Notes: generated by a model from the letters alone, not told the origin. A stretch of DNA of 32,643 nt from Hyphomicrobiaceae bacterium (GCA_020638035.1 JACKJI010000023.1:1-32643); one strand, 5' to 3'. Positions 1 through 8,217 are shown, counted from the first letter of the stretch. Numbers and translations: made by a program.

Positions 1-159
1 CGCGCCCGTCTGCGGCAGGCGAACCGCTTGTTCGAGACGTCCACTGGACCCCTCGATGCCGATGCACTATCGACCATCTCGGACGTAGATATTCGGGCGA
101 GCCGTGTCTTTTCCGGCGGGCTCGACGATCCACTTGCACCAGGGAGGCCCAAGACATGA
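1..159 (+). CDS. 3' end of an unidentified gene upstream of rpe (partial)
   Basis: The frame starting at base 1 stays open for 52 codons and ends in a TGA at 157-159, which overlaps the rpe start as ATGA. That overlap is typical of translationally coupled operon genes and is the main reason to believe this is a real C-terminus. The residues (ending GRPKT) are mostly polar with no motif I recognise. The gene begins before the window, so neither its length nor its family can be judged. An open frame of this size can also arise by chance in GC-rich DNA. Confidence 0.3.
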   Translation, partial: RARLRQANRLFETSTGPLDADALSTISDVDIRASRVFSGGLDDPLAPGRPKT

Positions 160-845
160 GCAGCCGTGTCATCATCGCACCCTCGATCCTGTCGGCCGAC
201 TTTTCCAGGCTCGGTGAGGAAGTCGCGACCGTCGATGCGGCGGGTGCTGACTGGATCCATCTCGACGTGATGGACGGCCACTTCGTGCCCAACATCACTT
301 TCGGGCCACCGATCATCAAGGCGATCCGCAAGGCCTCTCCGAAGGTGTTCGATTGCCACCTGATGATCGAACCGGCCGACCCCTATCTCGCGGCCTTCGC
401 CGAAGCGGGGGCGGACATCATCACCGTGCATGCCGAGGCCGGCCCACATCTCGATCGCTCGTTGCAGGCGATCCGTAACCTCGGCAAGAAGGCCGGCGTC
501 TCGCTCAATCCGTCGACGCCTGAGAACGTCATCGAGTATGTGCTCGACCGTCTCGATCTCATTCTGCTGATGACCGTCAATCCGGGCTTCGGGGGCCAGG
601 CATTCATTCCGTCGGTGGTCGACAAGGTTGCCCGCGTGAAAGCGATGATCGGGCGTCGTCCGATCGACATCGAGATCGACGGTGGCGTCACTCCGGAAAC
701 CGCTCCGCTCGTCGCTGCTGCTGGTGCCAATGTCCTTGTTGCCGGCTCGGCGGTGTTCAAAGGTGGCACGCGCGATAGCTATGCTGCCAACATCACGGCG
801 ATCCGCGAGGCAGCCGATGCGGCGATGCGCCCGGCTGCGGCCTGA
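156..845 (+). CDS. rpe: Ribulose-phosphate 3-epimerase
   Basis: This cytosolic enzyme interconverts D-ribulose 5-phosphate and D-xylulose 5-phosphate in the pentose phosphate and Calvin cycles. The 229-residue product has the usual family length and the TIM-barrel signature stretches: APSILSADF near residue 8, LDVMDGHFVPN near 36, the HLMI strand near 67, MTVNPGFGGQ near 139 and EIDGG near 172, followed by a phosphate-binding VAGSAVF segment. The metal-binding His and Asp residues within these blocks are present. An AGGGAGG-like ribosome site precedes the ATG. It is followed 23 bases later by a redoxin gene and then a phosphoglycolate phosphatase. The rpe and gph pairing is common in bacteria. 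The identification is very secure. Confidence 0.97.
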   Translation: MSSRVIIAPSILSADFSRLGEEVATVDAAGADWIHLDVMDGHFVPNITFGPPIIKAIRKASPKVFDCHLMIEPADPYLAAFAEAGADIITVHAEAGPHLDRSLQAIRNLGKKAGVSLNPSTPENVIEYVLDRLDLILLMTVNPGFGGQAFIPSVVDKVARVKAMIGRRPIDIEIDGGVTPETAPLVAAAGANVLVAGSAVFKGGTRDSYAANITAIREAADAAMRPAAA

Positions 846-868
846 CCGGTTGACACGGAGTCTGTTGA

Positions 869-1426
869 ATGGCCGTTGAAACGCCGATTTGCGACTTTGG
901 CTGGACGGCGCCCGATTTCGCGTTGCCGGGTGTCGATGGACGCAGTTGGCGTCTTGCCGACATCAAGGGCGAGCGGGGCGTGCTCGTCATGTTCATATGC
1001 AACCATTGCCCGTATGTGCGCTCGGTGATCGATCGCATTGTGCGCGATGCGAAGGAATTGCAGGCGATGGGCATTGGCGTTGCCGCCATCTCGTCCAACG
1101 ATGCAGCGACCTATCCGGAGGATTCCTTCGACAACATGAAGCGCGTTGCAGCACGCGAAGGCTTCACGTTCCCTTATCTCTACGACGAGAGTCAGGCCGT
1201 GGCGCGCGCCTATGGTGCGGTGTGCACGCCGGAGTTCTTCGGCTTCGATGCCGAACTGGGTCTCCAATATCGCGGGCGGCTCGATGCTTCGCGCAAGGAA
1301 GCAGGTCCCGTCGATCTTAGACGCGACCTGTTCCTCGCCATGCGCCAGGTGGCTGAAACCGGCAAAGGCCCGGCGGAGCAGGTGCCTTCGATGGGCTGCT
1401 CGATCAAGTGGAAGGACGTCGCGTGA
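869..1426 (+). CDS. Thioredoxin-fold redoxin (AhpC/TSA-like)
   Basis: This 185-residue protein has the layout of the thioredoxin-like redoxin group. An N-terminal APDFALPGVDG segment precedes a hydrophobic strand (VLVMFICNHCPYV) that carries a C-N-H-C pair at residues 44-47. Such CNHCP proteins are widespread in alphaproteobacteria and usually annotated as thioredoxin family proteins; the physiological substrate is not known. A TPEFFGF stretch near residue 115 supplies the cis-proline-type loop of the thioredoxin fold. No signal peptide is visible, so it should be cytoplasmic. Its stop codon overlaps the GTG start of the next gene as GTGA, so the two are probably co-translated. Fold and redox motif are secure; the exact role is not. 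Confidence 0.85.
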   Translation: MAVETPICDFGWTAPDFALPGVDGRSWRLADIKGERGVLVMFICNHCPYVRSVIDRIVRDAKELQAMGIGVAAISSNDAATYPEDSFDNMKRVAAREGFTFPYLYDESQAVARAYGAVCTPEFFGFDAELGLQYRGRLDASRKEAGPVDLRRDLFLAMRQVAETGKGPAEQVPSMGCSIKWKDVA

Positions 1427-2130
1427 GTGGCAAAGCGCCGGCAGTGCGCGCCGTGGTCTTCGATCTCGATGGCACGCTGATTGATTCCGCTCCCGACATC
1501 CATGCCGCCGCCAACCGCCTGATGGCCGAGCTGGCGTTACCGTCCTTCGATCTCAACACCATCACCTCCTACATCGGCAACGGCATCCCGAAGCTCGTCG
1601 AACGCTGCCTTGCTGCTGCGGGGGCTGCTGAGCGCGTGCCATTGGAACGTGCCATCTCGCTCTTCAAGGCATTCTACGCCGAGGAGCCGGCGCTTCGAAC
1701 ACGGCCCTACCCGGGTGTCGTCGAAGCACTTGCGCTGTTTGCCAACACAGGCGTCCGGATGGGTATTGTCACGAACAAGGCAGAGGATCTGTCGCGCGCG
1801 GCATTGGCCGATCTCGGACTTGCACCGCGCTTCGAGGTGGTGATCGGTGGCGATACGCTGGCGACGAAGAAGCCCGAGCCGGAGGGCCTGCTGCTGGCGG
1901 TCGATCGGCTGGGGGCCAGTCGGCAGGACGCCCTTTACGTGGGTGACAGTGAGGTCGACGCGGAAACCGCCCTGCGAGCTGGGCTGAGATTTGCACTGTT
2001 CAGTGGGGGGTATCGGAAGTCTCCGGTCAGCGCCTTGCCGCATTGGCACGCATTCGAAGATATGCGCGAGCTGCTGAAACATCGCATCTTTTCAAGCGAC
2101 ATCAGCACGAACTCGCTCGAGACCGGCTAG
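1423..2130 (+). CDS. gph: HAD-superfamily phosphoglycolate phosphatase
   Basis: The product (235 residues from GTG 1423) is a HAD hydrolase of the phosphoglycolate phosphatase type, which removes phosphate from 2-phosphoglycolate formed by Rubisco oxygenation or DNA repair. Motif I, VVFDLDGTLIDS, places the nucleophile Asp at residue 14 and the acid/base Asp at 16. Motif II is the IVTNK segment (Thr), motif III the KKPEP lysine, and motif IV the YVGDSEVD acidic cluster. A helical cap lies between motifs I and II. I chose GTG 1423 because it overlaps the previous stop as GTGA and has GAAGGA seven bases upstream. An in-frame GTG at 1408 would add five residues. Close HAD relatives with other substrates cannot be excluded, but the rpe neighbour fits. 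Confidence 0.88.
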   Translation: MSGKAPAVRAVVFDLDGTLIDSAPDIHAAANRLMAELALPSFDLNTITSYIGNGIPKLVERCLAAAGAAERVPLERAISLFKAFYAEEPALRTRPYPGVVEALALFANTGVRMGIVTNKAEDLSRAALADLGLAPRFEVVIGGDTLATKKPEPEGLLLAVDRLGASRQDALYVGDSEVDAETALRAGLRFALFSGGYRKSPVSALPHWHAFEDMRELLKHRIFSSDISTNSLETG

Positions 2131-2259
2131 AGGCCGTGCCAAGGCGCGCTTCTGGCGCGCACGCAGCCCAACCCTTAGACATGTCCCTGCCTCCGCCGTG
2201 CCTCTTCGCGATTTTTTGTCCGCCCGTGAGCGCAAAGCGATGTAGAAGGCTCAGGCCTA

Positions 2260-2308
2260 GAGCAGGGTCAAACTCATCGGATTGATATCGATCCGTGGTG
2301 GCCTGCTC
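2260..2308. repeat. Nested inverted repeat in the gph-yfcG gap
   Basis: Seven-base outer arms GAGCAGG (2260-2266) and CCTGCTC (2302-2308) enclose an 18-base near-palindrome, CGGATTGATATCGATCCG, at 2278-2295, which has only one wobble pair. It lies in the 278-base gap between gph and the glutathione transferase. The form resembles the small extragenic palindromic elements common in Hyphomicrobiales genomes, but no second copy was noticed in this window. It could also be an operator or a transcript hairpin. Confidence 0.45.
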
Positions 2309-2408
2309 CAACACTTTGTTTGAGAGCCTGCTTCACGCATTTGATGAGAACGCTCGCTTCTCCATCTCAGATGATCCGGTTCTAACGAATGCACACGAGG
2401 ACCCGACG

Positions 2409-3089
2409 ATGATCGATCTCTATTACTGGACAACGCCCAACGGCCATAAGATCACGATCTTCCTGGAGGAGGCGGGTCTTCCCTATGAGATCAAGCCGAT
2501 CGACATCAATGCGGGCCAGCAGTTCAAGCCGGAGTTCCTGGAGATTTCACCCAACAACCGCATTCCGGCGATCGTCGATCATGCGCCGGCCGACGGAGGC
2601 AAGCCGCTGTCGCTGTTCGAATCGGGCGCAATCCTTCTCTATCTGGCCGAGAAGACCGGCGGGTTCTTGCCGAGCGATCTGCGTGGCCGGACCGAAACGC
2701 TGCAGTGGTTGTTCTGGCAGATGGGCGGGCTTGGACCGATGGCCGGGCAGAACCACCATTTCCGCCTCTTTGCGCCCGAGAAGATCGACTATGCGATCGA
2801 TCGCTATGTGAAAGAGACCGCGCGCCTCTATGGCGTGATGGACAAGCAGCTTGCGCAGCACGAGTATCTCGCCGGAGACTATTCGATTGCCGACATGGCG
2901 TGCTTCCCGTGGATCGTGCCTTATGAACGGCAGGCCCAGAAGCTTACGGACTTCCCGAATCTGAAGCGCTGGTTCGATGCCATGCGCGCGCGGCCTGCCG
3001 TCCGCAAGGCCTATGAGCGGTCGGCTGACGTCAACTCCAACCAGATGGTTCTGGACACGATCGCCCTGGTGCTGTCGCCCGCCACGTGA
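2409..3089 (+). CDS. yfcG: YfcG-type glutathione transferase / disulfide-bond oxidoreductase
   Basis: From ATG 2409 (CGAGGA upstream) the 226-residue product has the two-domain glutathione transferase layout and closely resembles E. coli YfcG. Shared blocks include TPNGHKITIFLEEAG at residues 9-23, SPNNRIPAIVDH, SLFESGAILLYLAEKTG and TLQWLFWQMGGLGPM. The catalytic-site Thr9 and Asn11 of the YfcG (Nu-class) type are present. YfcG binds glutathione and has disulfide reductase activity rather than classical conjugating activity. The C-terminal helical domain carries the YSIADMACFPW block typical of the superfamily. The reading frame continues upstream of this ATG, but the family N-terminus begins exactly with MIDLY, which supports the chosen start. 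Cytoplasmic. Confidence 0.92.
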   Translation: MIDLYYWTTPNGHKITIFLEEAGLPYEIKPIDINAGQQFKPEFLEISPNNRIPAIVDHAPADGGKPLSLFESGAILLYLAEKTGGFLPSDLRGRTETLQWLFWQMGGLGPMAGQNHHFRLFAPEKIDYAIDRYVKETARLYGVMDKQLAQHEYLAGDYSIADMACFPWIVPYERQAQKLTDFPNLKRWFDAMRARPAVRKAYERSADVNSNQMVLDTIALVLSPAT

Positions 3090-3094
3090 CATCG

Positions 3095-3135
3095 CGCGCG
3101 GTCACGGTGTGCCGTGTGCCGGAGCATTCCGCGCG
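3095..3135. terminator. Possible bidirectional terminator between convergent yfcG-like gene and hemN
   Basis: Arms CGCGCGG (3095-3101) and CCGCGCG (3129-3135) enclose a smaller hairpin, CACGG-TGTG-CCGTG, at 3103-3116. The element sits in the 52-base gap between two convergent genes, where a shared terminator would be expected. There is no T-rich tract on either side, so an intrinsic terminator is only a possibility. Confidence 0.3.
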
Positions 3136-3141
3136 TCGGCG

Positions 3142-4485
3142 TCAGATTCCTGCCGAATGCTGGGCGCTCGACTTGCCGAGATAGGCATCGAACTTGGCGC
3201 AGATGGAACGCACGAAGATGCGTCCCTTGTCGGTGACCTCGAAACCTTCGCCCCGCGTGCGGGCTGCGACCATTTCGTCGCGGTCTGCGGCGCACAGCGC
3301 CTCGGCTTCCGCGATGATGGGCTCGGCCACCTCGCCGAAACGTGCGCGCAGTTCGTCCGCGGGGAAGGCGAAGTCGCACATCAGCCGCTCGATGACGAGG
3401 CCCCGGGCCGCGTCCTCGGTGCTCATGGCGTGGCCGCGCACAGTGGCGAGGCCACCGTCGAGCACTCGCCGTTCGTACTCGCCGATTGCCGGCGTGTTCT
3501 GCACGTAGCCTTGCGGCAAACGCCCGATCGAGGATGCGCCGAGGCCGATGAGAGCTGCTGCGGTATCGGTGGTATAGCCTTGGAAGTTGCGTCGCACGGT
3601 TCCCGAAGCCAGTGGATCGTGCGGGCGGGCGTAATGGTCGAGGCCGATCGTTACGAAGCCGCCTTCTGTGAGCCTCTCTGCCGCACGGTTGGCCTGGGCG
3701 AAACGGGCCGCCGTGTCGGGAAGCGTGTCGTCGGGAATGAGCCGCTGATGTTTGATGCGCGCAGGCAGATGCGCATAGCCGAATAGCGCAATGCGGTCGG
3801 GCGCCAGCGCCAGCACATGATCCATCGTCTGATCGAGCGTCTCGAGGGTCTGCTTGGGCAGGCCGTAAACGAGATCGATGTTGATCGCCTCGATGCCGTG
3901 CTTGCGGAACGTATCGACGACCCACGCCGTCTGCTCGACCGACTGCATCCGGTTGATGGCCTTCTGCACGGCGAGATCGAAATCCTGTACGCCAATGCTG
4001 ACGCGGTTGACACCGGAATCCGCGAATGCCGCGATGCGCGCCTCGTCGAGCCCACGCGGATCGATCTCTACGGCGAACTCGGCCGACGGACTGAGCTTGA
4101 AACGGGTCTTGAGCTGGGCTGCGAGTGCGCGGATCTCGTTGGGTTCCAGAATGCTGGGGCTGCCGCCGCCCCAGTGGATGTGCGTAACGGCGTGGCGGAT
4201 CTTGATGCGGTCGGCAACCGTGTCGATCTCGCGCGACAGGGCAGAGAGATAGCGTGCGATAGGTTCGCGCTGGCGCGTGATCTTGGTCGAACAGCCGCAA
4301 TACCAGCACAGCTCGTTGCAGAACGGGATGTGCACGTAGAGGGAAAGCGGAAGATCGTTCTCCATCTCGTCGAGCCAGCGCCCATAGGTTGCCGCATCGA
4401 CAGCAGGCGAGAAGTGGGGTGCCGTGGGATAAGACGTATAGCGCGGCACAGGGGCCGCATAGCGCCTCAGCAGGTCTGATTGCAT
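3142..4485 (-). CDS. hemN: Oxygen-independent coproporphyrinogen III oxidase
   Basis: This radical-SAM enzyme decarboxylates two propionates of coproporphyrinogen III to give protoporphyrinogen IX without oxygen. From ATG 4485 the product has 447 residues, close to the E. coli HemN length. The cluster motif C-N-E-L-C-W-Y-C-G-C puts Cys56, Cys60 and Cys63 on the 4Fe-4S cluster, with the HemN-specific fourth Cys at 65. Other family blocks are YVHIPFC, HWGGGSP, VEIDPRGLD and IDLVYGLPKQT. The N-terminal RYTSYPTAPHF is diagnostic of true HemN rather than HemW. Two in-frame starts lie further upstream (4503, 4566); I prefer 4485 because GAGAG precedes it and HemN proteins start near here. An FNR/FixK-type box lies upstream, so low-oxygen induction is likely. 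Confidence 0.95.
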   Translation of the reverse strand: MQSDLLRRYAAPVPRYTSYPTAPHFSPAVDAATYGRWLDEMENDLPLSLYVHIPFCNELCWYCGCSTKITRQREPIARYLSALSREIDTVADRIKIRHAVTHIHWGGGSPSILEPNEIRALAAQLKTRFKLSPSAEFAVEIDPRGLDEARIAAFADSGVNRVSIGVQDFDLAVQKAINRMQSVEQTAWVVDTFRKHGIEAINIDLVYGLPKQTLETLDQTMDHVLALAPDRIALFGYAHLPARIKHQRLIPDDTLPDTAARFAQANRAAERLTEGGFVTIGLDHYARPHDPLASGTVRRNFQGYTTDTAAALIGLGASSIGRLPQGYVQNTPAIGEYERRVLDGGLATVRGHAMSTEDAARGLVIERLMCDFAFPADELRARFGEVAEPIIAEAEALCAADRDEMVAARTRGEGFEVTDKGRIFVRSICAKFDAYLGKSSAQHSAGI

Positions 4486-4790
4486 GGCATCTCTCGTTGG
4501 CATGCGGGCTGTGATCAAACCCGATGCGGGTCGCCGCGCCAGGGCCACGCCGACAGCCGACATCACGTGTGCTGTGGCTTACGCCCATGCTGGCGGATGT
4601 GCAACGCAAACCTCTGGCGCGGCTCGTCAAAGTTACGTAGGCGCGCGCCCTGGTGATTTGACTTCGGTCAACGGTTCCGTGTGGTCCGTTGGTGGCAAGA
4701 CGCGACCCGGGCAATCTACAAATCCGGTTTCTCTCCAAGTGCTTGCCCAGCGTTCATATGGTTCAGGCAGGGATTGATGAGTGGCGGCGG
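4486..4790 (-). promoter_or_regulatory. hemN leader and promoter region
   Basis: This roughly 300-base stretch lies between the end of the O-antigen ligase gene and the hemN start, both read on the minus strand. It holds the FNR/FixK box at 4658-4671 and a possible -10 hexamer TAACTT at 4630-4635 (minus strand). Start would then fall near 4623, leaving a leader of about 140 bases to ATG 4485. I see no convincing small gene in it and no clear terminator for the upstream gene. Confidence 0.5.
4658..4671 (-). promoter_or_regulatory. FNR/FixK-type operator upstream of hemN
   Basis: The sequence TTGAC-TTCG-GTCAA is a perfect palindrome matching the alphaproteobacterial FnrL/FixK consensus TTGAY-N4-RTCAA. 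Its centre at 4664.5 is 41.5 bases from a predicted start at 4623, the position of class II activator promoters, and a TAACTT hexamer occupies the -10 slot at 4630-4635. HemN is a well-known target of this regulator family. The motif is seen directly; regulation is inferred. Confidence 0.75.
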
Positions 4791-6338
4791 CTACGGCGGC
4801 AAATTGTCCAGACGGAGGCGCGGAATGCTCGGCGGGACGGAACTGGCAATCCGGCGAATGCGCGGCGCACGCCGCGGCTCAAACGGTCCTAAGAGGCGCG
4901 CCGGGCGCCGCATCGGTCCAAGAGGTCGTGTCGGGTTCGACCGGAGTTCGATCAGCGGCGCTGCTGGCCCGAGGATGCGAGGCTGGCGTCGGCTAGGCGG
5001 CAGTAGGATGACGGGTTGGAGCAATTTCGGCCGCCGATCGGTAACGATCCGATCCGATCGGGTGACGCGCGCAGGCGGAGCCAACATCAGCGCCCAGACG
5101 ATGCCCAGCAGCACGTGGAAGTGCCGCCAGTGATCGATGTCGATCAGGACGCCCTGCAGCAGCGTTGCCGCCAGGGCCGCATAGGCGATCAGGAGATAGC
5201 CCTGATAAGGCGTTCGCTGGAGGCTCCGTGACAGCCCCAGTGCCAAGGTGACGACAGCGAGCCCAATGAACATCAAGCCACCGAGCCAGCCAGAGTTGAG
5301 AAAGACGTTGAGGTAGACGTTGTGCACGTCCTCGTGGTGGAAGCGCTCTGGAAATTCGAGAGCACCAATTCCGAATGGCGCTTCGGTGATCACGTCGAAT
5401 GCCTTGATCTGACCGCCGAAGCGCCCTTCGTGGCCGACATCGTAGCTCTGTGCGAGGCTGGCGCGCTGGGACAGCAGGTGGGACACAGCATCCGACTGCA
5501 GTGCCACGAGCAGAAGACCCGTGCCTCCGATCGCGACTGCGAGAGTTGCGGTAAGAATGCGAATGCGGTCGAGCGCACGCCGTGTCGTTACGAAATTCAC
5601 GTAGAGATAGATTGCCACGGCGATGGCCGTTCCGGCCCACGCCCCGCGCGAGAAGCTGAGCAGGGCGGCCAACGACAACAGCAGGAGGGCGACGGCGGCC
5701 GGGAGCCCCTTGAGTAGCGGCCGGTTCAACCAAACGTGCAACGCATAGAGAATGGCAGGCACCAGAAATGGGCCGAACACATTCGGGTCCTTGAACGGTC
5801 CGCTCGCTCGGTCGAACTTCGTGAAAAGTTCCTTTGTGCCTGGAAGCAGATCGAAATAGCCGATGAGGGCGGCGAGGGCGGCGAGCAGCGCGCCAGCGAG
5901 ATGAGCGCGGAAGATGAGACGCGTGTGCTTGATCGGCTGTCTTGCGACGAATCCCGCGATTACCACTGCGGCAAGCGACAGATAGAGCGAGATTGCCATA
6001 TGCATGGCCGGCCGACCGAGCTCGGTGGCGTTGAGCGCGGCAATGAAGCCCAAGCCGCATATGCTGAGCAAAACGGCCGCGAGCACCAGTGTCGGTGGCC
6101 GGAAGGCAGTCAGCCCGACCACCGGCAACAGCACGATCATGCCCACCGTCAACACGTCGGTCGGAGCGGGCTCGCTGAATACGATTGCACCCGATGCTAT
6201 CGCGAGCCAGGTCAGCGCCAGGGCTAGGCGATGCACGACGCTCGGAGTGCGGGGGCCGAGCGGCTGCATCAGTCGAGCGGGCAGCCTCGGCCGGATGAAG
6301 ACATGCTGGTATGATGCTGTGTCGGCGATGCGCGCCAT
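4791..6338 (-). CDS. O-antigen ligase / Wzy-like polysaccharide polymerase
   Basis: This 515-residue multi-pass inner-membrane protein has about ten hydrophobic segments between residues 35 and 430. A large periplasmic loop of roughly residues 280-340 carries the EGRFGGQIKAFD and HHEDVHNVYLNVFLNSGWLGG blocks typical of the O-antigen ligase (Wzy_C) superfamily. The conserved periplasmic Arg and His that such enzymes need are present in those blocks. The family joins or polymerises lipid-linked oligosaccharides. Placed in an export locus, polymerase (Wzy) is the likelier role. The last 85 or so residues form an unusual Arg/Pro-rich tail with repeated LGP motifs. The start is supported by AAGGAGC upstream. 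It follows a possible tiny ORF by one base. Confidence 0.85.
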   Translation of the reverse strand: MARIADTASYQHVFIRPRLPARLMQPLGPRTPSVVHRLALALTWLAIASGAIVFSEPAPTDVLTVGMIVLLPVVGLTAFRPPTLVLAAVLLSICGLGFIAALNATELGRPAMHMAISLYLSLAAVVIAGFVARQPIKHTRLIFRAHLAGALLAALAALIGYFDLLPGTKELFTKFDRASGPFKDPNVFGPFLVPAILYALHVWLNRPLLKGLPAAVALLLLSLAALLSFSRGAWAGTAIAVAIYLYVNFVTTRRALDRIRILTATLAVAIGGTGLLLVALQSDAVSHLLSQRASLAQSYDVGHEGRFGGQIKAFDVITEAPFGIGALEFPERFHHEDVHNVYLNVFLNSGWLGGLMFIGLAVVTLALGLSRSLQRTPYQGYLLIAYAALAATLLQGVLIDIDHWRHFHVLLGIVWALMLAPPARVTRSDRIVTDRRPKLLQPVILLPPSRRQPRILGPAAPLIELRSNPTRPLGPMRRPARLLGPFEPRRAPRIRRIASSVPPSIPRLRLDNLPP

Positions 6339-6339
6339 C

Positions 6340-6516
6340 TCAGCTCGCTCCTTGGGAGCGGTCGATCAGTGTTGGCGCGTCGTTCTCGCCGTCGGGGCGT
6401 GTCATTGGCGCTATGGCGCGCAAATGAGAGGCGACGGCAGACTTGGCATGAGGACGGCGGGGGGGGACCACATCGTCCAAGCCGATGACCATTCCTGTGC
6501 CGAATTGATGCCGCAT
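6340..6516 (-). CDS. Possible 58-residue ORF coupled to the O-antigen ligase
   Basis: A short frame starting at ATG 6516 (GAAGGTGG five bases upstream) ends in TGA at 6340-6342, one base before the ATG of the O-antigen ligase gene. The predicted product starts MRHQFGTGMVIGLDD and has no recognised domain, signal peptide or membrane segment. The ribosome site and TGAGATG coupling argue for translation, perhaps as a leader that loads ribosomes onto the polymerase gene. The plain composition and lack of a known family argue against. The rest of the 6339-6681 gap shows nothing else that I recognise. Confidence 0.3.
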   Translation of the reverse strand: MRHQFGTGMVIGLDDVVPPRRPHAKSAVASHLRAIAPMTRPDGENDAPTLIDRSQGAS

Positions 6517-6681
6517 GTACCACCTTCGCGTCGTCAGAAGAGATGATCGCAAGTGGCGTGCCGTTGGATGGCATCGATTGCGCGCAACCGCGCTACAGAT
6601 GTTGCTGCCACAGAAGGGCATGTTACCGCCTGGCAGGCCAGGCGATGACCTGGTTGCTGCCTCGTGCACCCTGTCGAGCGA

Positions 6682-8217
6682 TTAATAGGCGTTTTCGGCC
6701 TTGAGCAGTGCAACAGGCGTCATCAGGAGGATGTAGAGGTCGAGAAACACCGACCAGTTCTCGATGTAATAGAGATCGAACTCGACGCGCTTCTCGATCT
6801 TTTCCAGCGTGTCGGTCTCGCCGCGCCAGCCGTTGATCTGTGCCCACCCCGTGATGCCAGGCTTCACCTTGTGCCGAGCGAAATAACCTTCGACAGCCTC
6901 GTCATAGAGCTGGTTTTCAGCCTTTGCCTGTAGTGCATGTGGACGTGGGCCGACGAGCGAAAGCTCGCCGTTGAGGACGTTGAAGAGCTGGGGAAGTTCG
7001 TCGAGGCTGGTCTTACGGATGAAGCGGCCGACGCGGGTTACCCGGGGATCATGCTTGCTGACGAGTCGGCAGGCTGCCGCATCGCAGCGGTCGGCATACA
7101 TCGACCGGAACTTGTAGACTTCGATCAGCTCGTTGTTGAAGCCGTAGCGCTTCTGGCGGAAGAACACCGGTCCGCGGCTGTCGAGCTTGATGGCGATGGC
7201 CACGGCCGCCATCACCGGCGCCAGCAGCACCAACGCCACCGTGCCGATCACCTTGTCGAAGAGCCACTTCGACACGCGGCCCCAATCGGCAATCGGGGTG
7301 TCGTGCAGATCGATCATCGCCACATCGCCCACGCGCGAGTAGATGCGAGGGCTGAATCGCAGCGTGGTCGCCGCCGCGGGCAGCTTGACGTCGACGGGTA
7401 GGACAGAGATTTCCTTCATCACCTCGCTGAGACGCTTTTCGGCCGTGATCGGCAGGGCGACGATGGCAAGGTCGACGGATGCCCTGCGGCAGTGATCAAC
7501 GAGCTGCCTCAAGCCACCCAGGCGCGGGTAGCCGGCGATCATCGTGGCACGGCGGTCGTCGTCACGGTCGTCGAACACGCCGGAGATGCGAATGTCGCCG
7601 GCGGCATTGGCCTCAAGCTCTCGAATGAGGCTCTCGCTCACTTCGCCAGTTCCGTAGATTACGGCGCGGCGGTAGAGCCGTCCGGCCTTGGCCCAAGAGC
7701 GCACGAGTGCCGCAAGGGCGAACCGCGCACCGACCAGGGCAAAGCCACCCGATATGAACCAGGCCGCGAGCCAGACGCGCGAGTAGCTGTCACCCTGCTT
7801 GAGGAAGAAGATCACCGCCACGAGCGCGGCGAAGGCCGCAGTCCAGCCCGTGACGACACGCGGCAGGTGGCGCATGATCGAGGAGAAAGCCGGAGCCTTG
7901 TAGAGGCCGAGGAGTTCGAAGGAGATTACCGTGGCCAGGCTCATTGCGACGAGCGCGGTCGGGTAGGCGGCGTGGGAGAGCAGGTTGGGCTCGGCGACAT
8001 AAAGGATCGCGACGACGAGGCCGGTCAGCAGAGTTACCATCAGTTCGAATGCGCGCACTGCACCGGCGAGAACCGGTGGAGAAATAGGTGTTCTCCGGCC
8101 AGTCGTGCGGAAATCTGCCAGTGGTGGCAACTTGACCGCGAGGCTTGCGCGCGCGGCTGCGATGGTGCCGGCAGGCACCCCTTGGATAGCGTGTGCCCCC
8201 CTCAGCTTGTCCGACAT
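6682..8217 (-). CDS. Undecaprenyl-phosphate glucose phosphotransferase (WcaJ/PssY type)
   Basis: This 511-residue membrane enzyme transfers a sugar phosphate, usually glucose 1-phosphate, from UDP-sugar to undecaprenyl phosphate, starting the repeat unit of an exopolysaccharide. It shows the full family layout: four N-terminal membrane helices between residues 50 and 165, a nucleotide-binding-like domain (YGTGEVSESLIREL near 190), and a catalytic C-terminal domain from about 315 onward. That domain has a re-entrant helix (KVIGTVALVLLAPVM), the GPVFFRQKRYG and YKFRSM blocks, the RKTSLDELPQLFNVL segment with the catalytic Asp-Glu pair, and SLVGPRPH. The C-terminal KPGITGWAQINGWRG is diagnostic. 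It is the priming enzyme of this locus. Sugar specificity cannot be read from sequence alone. Confidence 0.93.
   Translation of the reverse strand: MSDKLRGAHAIQGVPAGTIAAARASLAVKLPPLADFRTTGRRTPISPPVLAGAVRAFELMVTLLTGLVVAILYVAEPNLLSHAAYPTALVAMSLATVISFELLGLYKAPAFSSIMRHLPRVVTGWTAAFAALVAVIFFLKQGDSYSRVWLAAWFISGGFALVGARFALAALVRSWAKAGRLYRRAVIYGTGEVSESLIRELEANAAGDIRISGVFDDRDDDRRATMIAGYPRLGGLRQLVDHCRRASVDLAIVALPITAEKRLSEVMKEISVLPVDVKLPAAATTLRFSPRIYSRVGDVAMIDLHDTPIADWGRVSKWLFDKVIGTVALVLLAPVMAAVAIAIKLDSRGPVFFRQKRYGFNNELIEVYKFRSMYADRCDAAACRLVSKHDPRVTRVGRFIRKTSLDELPQLFNVLNGELSLVGPRPHALQAKAENQLYDEAVEGYFARHKVKPGITGWAQINGWRGETDTLEKIEKRVEFDLYYIENWSVFLDLYILLMTPVALLKAENAY

Noticed and set aside
3011..4738. A 575-codon minus-strand frame over hemN in another phase
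   Set aside because: It overlaps the well-identified hemN in full; its translation is Arg-rich, low-complexity shadow sequence.
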